Below, piece after piece: positions 9,101-17,970 of a DNA stretch of 64,000 nucleotides. The position numbers were made by a program, and so were the translations under genes. The DNA comes from Nocardia sp. alder85J. GTDB taxonomy: Bacteria > Actinomycetota > Actinomycetes > Mycobacteriales > Mycobacteriaceae. Location of the stretch: positions 62,001-126,000 of the forward strand of contig NZ_JAIUCZ020000014.1 in NCBI RefSeq assembly GCF_020176955.2, read 5' to 3'. The notes below the pieces were generated by a model. The model made no database searches and was not told where the DNA came from. It was given only the letters and a program-made list of their open reading frames with translations. Numbering within the stretch: the stretch's first letter is position 1; every line of letters starts with the position of its first letter.

Positions 9101-11573
9101 CGCGACGGCCTTCCTGGACATGGCGCTGCTGGCCGCCGACCGGACCGGCGCGGACCGCGTCGAGGAACTCACGCTGCTCGAGCCGCTGCTGGTCCCCGAG
9201 GCCGGCGAAACGGAGATGCAGGCGATCCTCGGCGCGGCCGGCCGCGCCGGTGAGCGCACGCTGACCGTGCATTCGCGCCGCCTGCCGCACGGCCAGTGGG
9301 TCCGCCACGCGGAGGCCACCCTGTCGGCCCGGTTCGCCCCGCCGCCGCCGGTGCGGATCCGCAGCTGGCCACCGGACAACGCGGAACCGGTCGATCTGAC
9401 CGAGCGCTACCGCGCACTGGCCGCCGCCGGCTACCACTACGGGCCCGCCTTCCGCGGCACCCGTGCGCTGTACGTGCGCGGCGACGAGATGTTCAGCGAG
9501 ATCGACCTGCCCGCCGGGATCGATCCGGCCGGTCACCTGATCCATCCGGCGGTGCTCGACGCCGCGCTGCACCCGCTGGCGGCGATCGACGGCCCCACCC
9601 GGCTGCCGTTCTCCTGGCGCGGCGTGCGCAGCCACGCGCCCGCGACCGGGCCGCTGCGGGCCCGGCTGACCGATATCGGCACCGACGAGGCCGCGCTCGA
9701 GGTGGTCGACACCGCCGACCGGCCGGTGCTGTCCGCGGAGCTGCTGGTGTTGCGGCCGGTCACCGCGGCCGCGCTGACCGGCGACCACAACGACGATCAC
9801 CATGTGCTGGACTGGGTGCCCGCGCCCGCCATCACCCCCACCGACGGACTGCACTGGTCGGAACTGAGCTGGTTCGAACTCCCCGAATTCGAGCCGACGC
9901 CGGCCGGTGTGCGCGCCGCGGTGGCGGCGACGCTGCCGCGGATCCGGTCCTGGCTCACCGAGGCCGACGAGGGCCTGCTGGGCATCCGCACCCGTGGCGC
10001 GGTCACGCTGCCCGGCGAGCCGGGCAGCAGTGCGGCCGCCGCGGCCGTCTGGGGTCTGGTCCGTTCGGCGCAGACCGAACATCCGGGCCGATTCCTGCTG
10101 CTGGACACCGACGGCGACCCGGTCGGGCCACTGCCGGCCGATGAGCCCCAGATCGTCGCGCGCGCAGGCGAATTGCGGGTGCCGCGGCTTGTTCCCGGCT
10201 CCGGCTCGGGCGGCGGCGCGCCGTGGCGGCCGGGTGGCACGGTCCTGGTCACCGGGGCCGGCGGCGGGCTCGGCGGGCTGGTGGCCCGGCATCTCGCGGC
10301 CCGCGCCGAGGTCGGTCACCTGCTGCTGCTGGGCCGCGGGCCGATCGATACCGACGGCATCGACATCCCGGTCACCACGGCCCGTTGCGATATCGCCGAC
10401 CGGGACGCGCTGGCCGCGGTGCTGGCCGCGATCCCGGCGGACCGGCCGCTGACGGCGGTGGTGCACGCCGCCGGTGTCGCCGACGACGGACTGCTGGAAT
10501 CGTTGTCGCCGGAGCAGTTCGACCGGGTGCTGCGGCCGAAGGTGGACGGCGCCTGGAATCTGCACGAGCTGACCGCGCATCTGAATCTCTCGGCGTTCGT
10601 GCTGTTCTCGTCGGTGGCGGGAGTGCTGGGCGCGGCCGGGCAGGCCAATTACGCTGCCGCCAATGCCTATCTGGACGGCCTGGCCCGCCTGCGCCGGGAA
10701 CGCGGCCTGTCCGCCACGGCCCTGGCCTGGGGCCTGTGGTCGCGCGAGACCGGGGTGTCCGGACATCTGACCGCCGCCGACCGGGCGCGGCTGGCCCGCA
10801 CCGGCATGGCGGCGCTGGCCGACGCCGAGGGGCTGGCCCTGTTCGACGCCGCCTGCGGTGCGGACGAACCGAATCCGGTGCTGATGGCGCTGGACCGCTC
10901 CCGGCTGGACGAGCAGGCCGCCCCGCCGCTGCGCGGCCTGGCCCGCTCCCGCCCCGACGGCGCCGTGCGGGCGCCCGAGACCTTCTCCTTCTCCGCCCGT
11001 TTCGCGGCGCTGGGCGCGACCGGGCGGCGCGAGCTCATCCACGATCTGGTCTACGAACTGGTGGCCGCGGTGCTCGGGCACACCGACGAGGCGCCCGACA
11101 CCGACCGGACCTTCGCCGAACTGGGCTTCGATTCGCTGACCGGGATGGAGCTGCGCACCCGGCTGGTCGACACCACCGGCCTGCGGTTACCCGCGACGCT
11201 GGTGTTCGATCATCCGACCCCCGATGCGCTGGCCGCGCACCTGCACGCGAAATTACTTGCCACGCAAGCGGAACCGGAAGCCGCAGCGGATCCGGAGACG
11301 CCGGTCGCGGGACCGGACGGCAACGGGGAATCCGATGCCGCGATCGCGTCCATGGACGTCGCCAACCTGATCCGGCTGGCCTACAGCAACGGTGACACCG
11401 CAGCCGACACCGGCTCGGACGGCGACACCGATTTCTGGACCGACGGCCACGACTTCTTCGGGGCCGAGGGCGCGGTCCTCAGCGACGGCAGCGCGACCGA
11501 CGGGGTCTTCCGCAGTGTCTTCGGGCACCGGGCGCCGCGCGGCGTCGCCGGTGACGATCGAGGCCCGCGATGA
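6180..11573 (+). CDS. type I modular polyketide synthase, module A (KS-AT-DH-KR-ACP)
   Basis: The 1797-residue single module starts with an N-terminal docking coiled coil (residues 1-35). KS covers about 36-460 (Cys206 in DTACSSS). AT covers about 560-860 (Ser664 in GHSIGE, with HAFHSP, indicating malonyl-CoA). DH covers about 935-1190, with His965 and Asp1127. KR covers about 1345-1560 (Tyr1491, VADD loop, B-type). ACP holds Ser1652. There is no ER. The DH active-site motif reads HAVHEATLLP, with Glu where most DH domains have Gly. The product at this stage should be an alpha,beta-unsaturated aryl thioester. The C-terminal tail (MDVANLIRLAY and onward) differs from those of modules B and C. 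The ATG at 6180 follows GAGGAAG. Confidence 0.93.
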   Translation: MTDEATLRRYLERATTALLETRAQLHRLEAAHNEPIAVVGIGCRYPGGIRTPQQLWELVAGERDVIGPFPADRGWEPATLLGDDPDRPHTVTAEAGGFLDAPFEFDADFFGISPREATAMDPQQRLLLEVSWEALEHGGLDPITLRGTDCGVFVGAMYHDYASRLRQVPGELEAQLGTGSAAGVLSGRIAYTFGFSGPTVTVDTACSSSLVAMHQAVAALRNGECPLALAGGVTVMSTPASFIEFSRQRGLARDGRCKSYAAGADGTGFSEGVGVLVLERLSDAQRLGHRVHAVLRGSAVNSDGAAAGLTVPSGAAQQRVVRQALAAAGLQPGEIDVVDGHGTGTTLGDPIEARALLEVFGEREAEPLWLGSVKSNLGHTQAAAGVAGVIKMIMAMRHGIVPATLHVDAPTPHVDWSAGAVRPVLTARPWPETGRPRRAGVSSFGISGTNAHLIVEQAPAGQAAATPRNPLSPWVVWELSARSEAALAGQAAELARYVRDHADLPLDGVGRALATRTRFARRAVIFGHDRGELLAALTAVAAGGRSAAVVQGATTAPGEAGERTTAGATAVMFPGQGAQRVAMGRELHAAHPVFAQHFDELCAAFGAHFETPLADVIFAEPGTAAAELLGRTDYTQAALFAVEVALYRVAESLGLRPDYLIGHSIGELTAAHLAGVWTLPDAVAVVAARGRLMARLPGRGTMIAVAAAEHKVTPLLVGREHVASLAAVNGTSAVVVSGVDTVIGEIAATLETLGRRVSRLRVAHAFHSPLMDPMLDEFAEVCQTVAYHEPSIPIVSNVTGALADPDQLRDPEYWVEQVRRPVRFYDGLRSLHDELGVRVFVESGPGSTLTALAREAFTAEPGVTAAPLLPGRAAETPAVIAGLAAAQTAGAPIEWYPEAAAEVELPTYAFRRRRYWLDAGVATGGPAAGEPTGHPVLDRRLSLADGVVLFTGGLSRARSPWLADHAVHEATLLPATAFLDMALLAADRTGADRVEELTLLEPLLVPEAGETEMQAILGAAGRAGERTLTVHSRRLPHGQWVRHAEATLSARFAPPPPVRIRSWPPDNAEPVDLTERYRALAAAGYHYGPAFRGTRALYVRGDEMFSEIDLPAGIDPAGHLIHPAVLDAALHPLAAIDGPTRLPFSWRGVRSHAPATGPLRARLTDIGTDEAALEVVDTADRPVLSAELLVLRPVTAAALTGDHNDDHHVLDWVPAPAITPTDGLHWSELSWFELPEFEPTPAGVRAAVAATLPRIRSWLTEADEGLLGIRTRGAVTLPGEPGSSAAAAAVWGLVRSAQTEHPGRFLLLDTDGDPVGPLPADEPQIVARAGELRVPRLVPGSGSGGGAPWRPGGTVLVTGAGGGLGGLVARHLAARAEVGHLLLLGRGPIDTDGIDIPVTTARCDIADRDALAAVLAAIPADRPLTAVVHAAGVADDGLLESLSPEQFDRVLRPKVDGAWNLHELTAHLNLSAFVLFSSVAGVLGAAGQANYAAANAYLDGLARLRRERGLSATALAWGLWSRETGVSGHLTAADRARLARTGMAALADAEGLALFDAACGADEPNPVLMALDRSRLDEQAAPPLRGLARSRPDGAVRAPETFSFSARFAALGATGRRELIHDLVYELVAAVLGHTDEAPDTDRTFAELGFDSLTGMELRTRLVDTTGLRLPATLVFDHPTPDALAAHLHAKLLATQAEPEAAADPETPVAGPDGNGESDAAIASMDVANLIRLAYSNGDTAADTGSDGDTDFWTDGHDFFGAEGAVLSDGSATDGVFRSVFGHRAPRGVAGDDRGPR

Positions 11574-14500
11574 CCGATCCGAACGCCGAACTGGTTGCGG
11601 CGCTTCGCAACACACTGGTCGAACGCGACCGGCTGCGGCAGGACAACGCGCGGCTGACCGCCCGGCTCGCCGAGCCGATCGCGATCATCGGGATGAGCTG
11701 CCGGTTCCCCGGCGGCGTCCGCACGCTCACCGACTGGTGGGAACTGCTGGCCGAGGGCCGGGACGCGGTCGGCGACTTCCCGGCCGACCGGGGCTGGCGC
11801 GAGGACGACCGATCCGAACGCGGCGACTATCCCCGCGTCGGCGGATTCCTCACCGACGCACTCGATTTCGATCCCGACCTGTTCGGCATCTCGCCGCGCG
11901 AGGCGCTCGCGATGGATCCACAACAGCGGCTGCTGCTGGAAGTGTCCTGGGAGGCGATCGAACACGCGCGCCTGGATCCGCTGGCGCTACGGGGTTCGCC
12001 GACAGCGGTTTTCGCGGGCGTGATGTACCACGACTACGCGGACCGGCTGCCCACGGTGCCCGAACGCGTGGAGGGACATCTGCGCACCGGCAGCCTGGCC
12101 AGCGTGGTGTCCGGACGGGTGGCGTACGCGCTGGGCCTGCACGGCCCGGCGGTCACCGTCGACACCGCCTGTTCCTCCTCACTGGTGACCATGCATCTGG
12201 CGGCGCAGGCGCTGCGTCAGGGCGAGTGCACGCTCGCGCTGGCCGGCGGCGTCACGGTGATGTCGACGCCGAAGGTGTTCGCCGAATTCGCCCGGCAGGG
12301 CGGTTTGGCTCCGGACGGCCGCTGCAAGGCGTTCGCGGCCGCGGCGGACGGCACCGGCTGGGCCGAGGGCGTCGGCGTGCTGGTCCTGGAACGACTCTCG
12401 GAGGCACAGCGACTCGGGCACCGGATCCTCGCGGTGATGCGCGGCTCGGCGGTCAACTCCGACGGCGCCTCCAACGGGCTCACCGCGCCGAACGGGCCCG
12501 CGCAGCAGCGGGTGATCCGGCAGGCGCTGACCTCCGCCGGTCTGCGCACCGGTGACATCGATGTGGTGGAGGGGCACGGCACCGGCACCCGGCTCGGCGA
12601 CCCGGTCGAGATCCAGGCGTTGCTGGAGACCTACGGCCGCGGCCGCACCCGCCCGCTGTGGCTGGGCTCGGTGAAATCCAATGTGGGCCATACCCAGGCC
12701 GCGGCCGGGGTCGCCGGGGTGATCAAGACGGTGCTGGGCATGCAGCACGGCGTCGTCCCGCCGACCATGCACGTGGACGAGCCGTCGCCACATGTCGACT
12801 GGTCCGCCGGGCCGGTGCGGCTGGTCACCGAGCCACAGCCGTGGCCCGAGACCGGCGGTCCGCGCCGGGCGGCGGTGTCGTCGTTCGGGATCAGCGGGAC
12901 CAACGCGCACATCGTCCTGGAACAGGCGCCTGCCGGTGCGGCGAGCGGCGGTACGGCCGTATCGCCGCAGTTGCCGGTGGTCTGGCCGTTGTCGGGACAT
13001 ACCGCCGCGGCGGTCGCCGGGCAGGCGGCGCGGTTGCGCGATCATCTGGCCGCGCATCCGGCGGCCGGGATCGCCGACATCGGGCTGTCGCTGGCCACGA
13101 CCCGTGCCCTGTTCGGGCCGCGCGCGGCCGTGATCGGCAGCGACCGTGGCGAATTCGACGAGCGGCTGGCCACGCTCGCCGCCGGTGAACCGGCGGCGGG
13201 CGTGGTGTCCGGCGAGGCGACGCCCAAGACACGGCTGGCGCTGCTGTTCCCGGGGCAGGGTTCGCAGCGGCTCGGGATGGGCGCCGAACTGTACCGGCGC
13301 TACCCGGTCTTCGCGGCCGCCTTCGACAAGATCTGCGCCGCAATGGATCCCAAGCTGCCCCGGCCGCTGCGCGAGGTCCTCTGGGCCGCACCGGATTCCG
13401 CCGCGGCGGCGTTGCTGGACGGCACCGATTTCACGCAGGCGGCACTGTTCACGGTGGAGGTGGCGCTGTACGAACTGCTGCGCTCCTGGGGTGTGGAACC
13501 GGCCTTCCTGCTGGGACATTCGATCGGTGAGGTCACCGCCGCCTATCTGGCGGGAGTGTGGTCGCCGGCCGACGCCACCACGCTGGTGGCCGCGCGCGGG
13601 CGGCTGATGCAGAGCCTGCCGCCCGGCGGCGCCATGCTCGCCGTCGCGGCCGACGAGACGGCGGTGACCGGTCTGCTGGCGGGCCGGACCGCGCGGGCGG
13701 GTATCGCGGCGATCAACGGGCCGACGGCGGTGGTGGTCTCCGGTGACGAGCCGGTGATCGACGAGATCGCCGAACTGGCGGCCGCACGCGGCTTCCCGGC
13801 CCGGCGGCTGCGGGTCGGTCACGCCTTCCACTCGCCGCGGATGCGGCCGATCCTCGACGACTTCGCGGCCGTGTGCGGCACGCTCACCTTCCGGCAGCCG
13901 ACCGTGCCGATCGTCTCCAATCTGACCGGGCAACCCGCCGATCCCGCCGAATTGTGCACGCCCGGTTACTGGGTGCGGCACATCGCCGAACCGGTCCGGT
14001 TCGCCGACGGGGTGCGCTGGCTCCAGGACAAGGGCCGGGTCACCCTCTTCCTGGAGACCGGTCCGGGCGCGGCACTGGCCTCGGCGGTCGCCGATGCCGG
14101 CGGCGCCGCGACGGTCGCCTCCACCCTGCGCCGCGACCGGCCGGAACCGGAATCGGTGGCCGGCGCACTGGCCGAGGCGTTCGTGGCCGGCGCCACGGTG
14201 GACTGGGCCGCCCGGCTGCCCGCCGCCACCGTGGTCGACCTGCCCGGCTATGCCTTTCAGCGGCAACGGTTCTGGCTCGACGCCGCGGCCGCGGGCGCGG
14301 ATGTGCAGACCGCCGGGCTCAGCGCCGCCGGGCATCCGCTGCTCGGCGCACTGGTGTCGGCGCCCGACGGCGAGACCACCGTGCTGACCGGGCGGCTGTC
14401 GGCCACCACCCCCGACTGGCTGGCCGATCATCGCGTGGGTGGCCGAATCCTGGTGCCCGCCACCGCCTTCGTCGATCTGACCCTGCGCGCGGCCGAGGAG

Positions 14501-17500
14501 GTCGGCAGCGACCGGATCGTGAGCCTGGTGGTGAACACACCGCTGCCGCTGACCGGCGAACCGGTGCCGATCCAGGTCCGCGTCGGACCGCCCGACCCCA
14601 CCGGCGCGCACCCGGTCTCGATCGCGGCCCGCACCGGCGAGGACGGCTGGACGATCCACGCCGAGGCCGTCGTCACCGCGGGCACCGGCGCCCGGCCGCC
14701 CGCGGCCACCGCCGCGTGGCCGCCACCGGGTGCGGTCCGGCTCGACGCCGACGAGATCTACCGGCACCTGGCCGAATCGGGGCTGGACTACGGTCCGGCC
14801 TTCCGCGGCCTGCGCGAACTGTGGCGCGACGGAACGGATCTGGTGGCCCGGGTACGCCTGCCCGAAGACGTCGACACCAGCGGCTACCGAATCCACCCCG
14901 CGCTGCTGGACGCGGCGCTGCACGCGGCGGCCGCCCGCGACACCGGCGGTGAATCCACCTCGGACGGCACCTATCTCCCGTTCGCCTGGCACGGCATCAC
15001 GGTGGACGCGGTCGGCGCCACCGAGGTCCGCGTGCGGCTGTCGAACCCCTCGCCGGACCGCATCACCGTGACCCTCACCGATCCGGACGGACTGCTCGTC
15101 GCCACCGTCGAAGCGCTGGAACTGCGCCCGGCCCCGGTCGCCTCGGCCGCCGCAACCGCCACCCGCCGCACCCCGCTCTACGCGGTCGACTGGACACCGC
15201 TCACCGACGAACCGGCCCCCGCCACCACGGACCGGACGGACGGACCGAGACCCATCATCCTGCGGGCCGACGAAATGCTGCCCTCCGGAGTTCCTGCGGC
15301 ACAGCCGCTCCCGGACGCGGGATCGTTCTCCCCGCAGGCCACCCGCGCACTGCTGGTGCAGGTGCTCGACCGGGTGCAGTTGCTGCTGGCCGAATCCGAC
15401 GCTCCGCTGGTGGTCGTCACCAGGAGGGCGGTGGCGCTCGATCCGGCGATCGAGGATCCCGACGGCAGCGCCGGGGCGGTCCGGGGCCTGCTGCGCAGCG
15501 CACAGGCCGAGTATCCGGAGCGAATCGTATTGCTGGACCTGGATTCCCGTGGCGGCGAGCTGCCCGGGCCGGAGCTGGACGCGCTGGTGCGGCGCGCACT
15601 GGCGACCGGCGAGCCCGACCTCGCGGTCCGGGACGCGGCGCTGTATGTGCCGCGGCTGGCCCGGGCCGCCGCCGACGGCCCCGATCTGTTGCGCGGCGAT
15701 CCGTGGCGGTTGATCGTCGGGGTACCGGGCACCATCGACTCGGTGCGGTTGGAGCACACCGAGGCGGCGAGCGCACCGCTGGCGCCGCATCAGGTTCGCA
15801 TCGCGATGCGGGCGGCGGGGGTGAACTTCCGCGATGTGCTGATCGGGCTGGGCATGTATCCCGATCCCGGAGCCCCACTCGGCGGTGAGGGCGCGGGCGT
15901 GGTGCTCGAAACCGGTTCCGCGGTCACCGAACTGGCTCCCGGCGATCGGGTGATGGGCCTGTTCGACGGGATCGGCTCGACCGTCACCACCGACCATCGG
16001 CTGGTCACCGCGATCCCCGCGGGCTGGTCCTACGCCCAGGCGGCCGCGGTTCCCGTGGTGTTCCTCACCGCCTACTACGGGTTGGCCGATCTGGCCGGGC
16101 TGCGGGCCGGGGAATCGGTGCTGATCCATGCGGCGACCGGTGGAGTCGGCACGGCCGCAATGCAATTGGCGCGACACTGGGGGGCCGAGATCTTCGCGAC
16201 CGCCGGTCCCGGCAAATGGCAGGTGCTGCGCGAGCGCGGACTCGACGACGACCACATCGCGAACTCCCGGACCCTGGACTTCGAACAGGAGTTCCGCACC
16301 GTCACCGAAGGCGCCGGGGTCGATGTCGTACTCGACGCGCTGGCAGGCGAATTCGTCGACGCGTCGCTGCGGCTGCTGCCGCGCGGCGGGCGGTTCGTGG
16401 AGATGGGTGTCACCGATATTCGCGATCCCGCCGCGGTCGCCGCGGCGCACGCCGAGGTCGACTATCACTCGTTCCTGATCACCGAGGTGGATCCGGAGCG
16501 GATCGCGGAGATGCTCACCGCCCTGGTGACCCTGTTCGATCAGGGCGTCCTCACGCCCCCGCCGATCACCGGCTGGGACGTGCGCGAGGCGGTCGGCGCG
16601 CTGCGGTACGTGGGGCAGGCGCGGCACATCGGCAAGGTGGTGCTGCACTGGCCGCCGGCGCTGGATCCGGACGGCACCGTGCTGGTCACCGGCGGCACCG
16701 GCATGATCGGCCGCACGGTGGCCCGGCATCTGGTGACCGCCTACGGCGCGCGGAATCTGGTGCTGGCGGGGCGATCCGGTCCGTCCGCCCCGGGCGCGGC
16801 GGAACTGGCCGCGGAACTCGGGGCGCTCGGTGCCCGGGTCCGGCTGGCGGCCTGCGACATCACCGACGCGGCCGCGCTGGCCGGGCTGCTGGACGAGATT
16901 CCCGCCGAGCACCCGCCCACGCTGGTGATCCACGCCGCCGGCGTCGTCGACGACGCGCTGTTCGCCGATCAGAGCGCCGGACATCTGGATCGGGTGCTGC
17001 CCGCCAAGATCACCGCCGCCTGGCAGCTGCACCGGCTCACCGCCGGCCACGACCTCGCGGGCTTCCTGGTGTTCTCCTCGGCCGCAGGCGTTCTCGGCAC
17101 CGCCGGGCAGGCCAACTACGCCGCCGCCAACGCCTACCTGGATGCCCTGGCCGACCATCGCCGCCATCTGCTGCTGCCGGCGCTGTCGCTGGCCTGGGGG
17201 CTGTGGGCGCAACCCAGCGGGGTCAGTGCCCATCTCGGGGAGCGCGATCTGGCCCGCATGCGCCGCAACGGATTCCACGCACTGACCGACGAGCAGGCGC
17301 TGGCCCTGTTCGACGCGGCCCTGCGCGGCGGACGCGGCACCGCGGTCCCGATCACCGTCGACATCGCCGCCGTGACGGATCCGCCGCCGCTCCTGCGCAC
17401 TCTGGTGCGCACCCGTCGCGCCGCCGCACCCGCGGTCGCGACCGCCGACCTGCCGGGCCTGCTGGCCGGGCGCGGCGCCGCCGATCAGCGCCGGCTGCTG

Positions 17501-17944
17501 CTGGACCTGATCGCGCGGCACGTGGCCACGGTGCTCGACCACGGCGCCGGGCGCGGTTTCGATCACGAGAAACCGTTCGCGGACCTGGGTTTCGACTCGC
17601 TGACCACGGTCGAGCTGCGCAACCACCTGCGCCGGTCGACGGGGGTGACGCTGTCGCCGACGGCGATCTTCGATCACCCGACCCCGGCCGCGCTGGCCGA
17701 GCACCTGCACACGGTGCTGGCCCGCCCCGAACCCACCGGTGATCTGGTGGCCGAGGCGGGACGACTGCTGGATCGGCTGATCGAAACCGGCGCCGCCCGA
17801 GCGGATCTGGAACGCCTGGCCGGCCGGCTCGCCACCGCGATGCATCAGCGCGACGGTGACGCCACCGCCGAACTCATCGAGATCGCCGAAGACGACGAGA
17901 TCTTCGACCTCATCGACCGGCGCGCGGACGGTCTGCGCGCCTGA
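11570..17944 (+). CDS. type I modular polyketide synthase, module B (KS-AT-DH-ER-KR-ACP)
   Basis: The protein has 2124 residues, and its ATG overlaps the module A stop (ATGA), so the two are translationally coupled. The N-terminal docking helix (ELVAALRNTLVERDRLRQDN) is of a different class from those of modules A and C. KS has Cys201. AT has Ser651 and HAFHSP, so malonyl-CoA is expected. DH has a canonical HRVGGRILVP (His954). ER covers about 1400-1690 (LGGEGAGVV, HAATGGVGTAAMQ). KR has Tyr1850 and the VVDD loop. ACP has Ser2010. The C-terminus carries the docking motif EDDEIFDLID. All reductive domains look active, so this module should add a saturated C2 unit. Confidence 0.94.
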   Translation: MTDPNAELVAALRNTLVERDRLRQDNARLTARLAEPIAIIGMSCRFPGGVRTLTDWWELLAEGRDAVGDFPADRGWREDDRSERGDYPRVGGFLTDALDFDPDLFGISPREALAMDPQQRLLLEVSWEAIEHARLDPLALRGSPTAVFAGVMYHDYADRLPTVPERVEGHLRTGSLASVVSGRVAYALGLHGPAVTVDTACSSSLVTMHLAAQALRQGECTLALAGGVTVMSTPKVFAEFARQGGLAPDGRCKAFAAAADGTGWAEGVGVLVLERLSEAQRLGHRILAVMRGSAVNSDGASNGLTAPNGPAQQRVIRQALTSAGLRTGDIDVVEGHGTGTRLGDPVEIQALLETYGRGRTRPLWLGSVKSNVGHTQAAAGVAGVIKTVLGMQHGVVPPTMHVDEPSPHVDWSAGPVRLVTEPQPWPETGGPRRAAVSSFGISGTNAHIVLEQAPAGAASGGTAVSPQLPVVWPLSGHTAAAVAGQAARLRDHLAAHPAAGIADIGLSLATTRALFGPRAAVIGSDRGEFDERLATLAAGEPAAGVVSGEATPKTRLALLFPGQGSQRLGMGAELYRRYPVFAAAFDKICAAMDPKLPRPLREVLWAAPDSAAAALLDGTDFTQAALFTVEVALYELLRSWGVEPAFLLGHSIGEVTAAYLAGVWSPADATTLVAARGRLMQSLPPGGAMLAVAADETAVTGLLAGRTARAGIAAINGPTAVVVSGDEPVIDEIAELAAARGFPARRLRVGHAFHSPRMRPILDDFAAVCGTLTFRQPTVPIVSNLTGQPADPAELCTPGYWVRHIAEPVRFADGVRWLQDKGRVTLFLETGPGAALASAVADAGGAATVASTLRRDRPEPESVAGALAEAFVAGATVDWAARLPAATVVDLPGYAFQRQRFWLDAAAAGADVQTAGLSAAGHPLLGALVSAPDGETTVLTGRLSATTPDWLADHRVGGRILVPATAFVDLTLRAAEEVGSDRIVSLVVNTPLPLTGEPVPIQVRVGPPDPTGAHPVSIAARTGEDGWTIHAEAVVTAGTGARPPAATAAWPPPGAVRLDADEIYRHLAESGLDYGPAFRGLRELWRDGTDLVARVRLPEDVDTSGYRIHPALLDAALHAAAARDTGGESTSDGTYLPFAWHGITVDAVGATEVRVRLSNPSPDRITVTLTDPDGLLVATVEALELRPAPVASAAATATRRTPLYAVDWTPLTDEPAPATTDRTDGPRPIILRADEMLPSGVPAAQPLPDAGSFSPQATRALLVQVLDRVQLLLAESDAPLVVVTRRAVALDPAIEDPDGSAGAVRGLLRSAQAEYPERIVLLDLDSRGGELPGPELDALVRRALATGEPDLAVRDAALYVPRLARAAADGPDLLRGDPWRLIVGVPGTIDSVRLEHTEAASAPLAPHQVRIAMRAAGVNFRDVLIGLGMYPDPGAPLGGEGAGVVLETGSAVTELAPGDRVMGLFDGIGSTVTTDHRLVTAIPAGWSYAQAAAVPVVFLTAYYGLADLAGLRAGESVLIHAATGGVGTAAMQLARHWGAEIFATAGPGKWQVLRERGLDDDHIANSRTLDFEQEFRTVTEGAGVDVVLDALAGEFVDASLRLLPRGGRFVEMGVTDIRDPAAVAAAHAEVDYHSFLITEVDPERIAEMLTALVTLFDQGVLTPPPITGWDVREAVGALRYVGQARHIGKVVLHWPPALDPDGTVLVTGGTGMIGRTVARHLVTAYGARNLVLAGRSGPSAPGAAELAAELGALGARVRLAACDITDAAALAGLLDEIPAEHPPTLVIHAAGVVDDALFADQSAGHLDRVLPAKITAAWQLHRLTAGHDLAGFLVFSSAAGVLGTAGQANYAAANAYLDALADHRRHLLLPALSLAWGLWAQPSGVSAHLGERDLARMRRNGFHALTDEQALALFDAALRGGRGTAVPITVDIAAVTDPPPLLRTLVRTRRAAAPAVATADLPGLLAGRGAADQRRLLLDLIARHVATVLDHGAGRGFDHEKPFADLGFDSLTTVELRNHLRRSTGVTLSPTAIFDHPTPAALAEHLHTVLARPEPTGDLVAEAGRLLDRLIETGAARADLERLAGRLATAMHQRDGDATAELIEIAEDDEIFDLIDRRADGLRA

Positions 17945-17970
17945 TCGGCCGCCGATCGGAGCAGTGGAAC

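Noticed and set aside
6516..11081. Very long minus-strand open frames opposite the PKS genes (and the plus-strand one opposite module C)
   Set aside because: They are mirror frames caused by high GC at third positions of the PKS codons. Their products are Arg/Gly/His/Gln-rich without domains.
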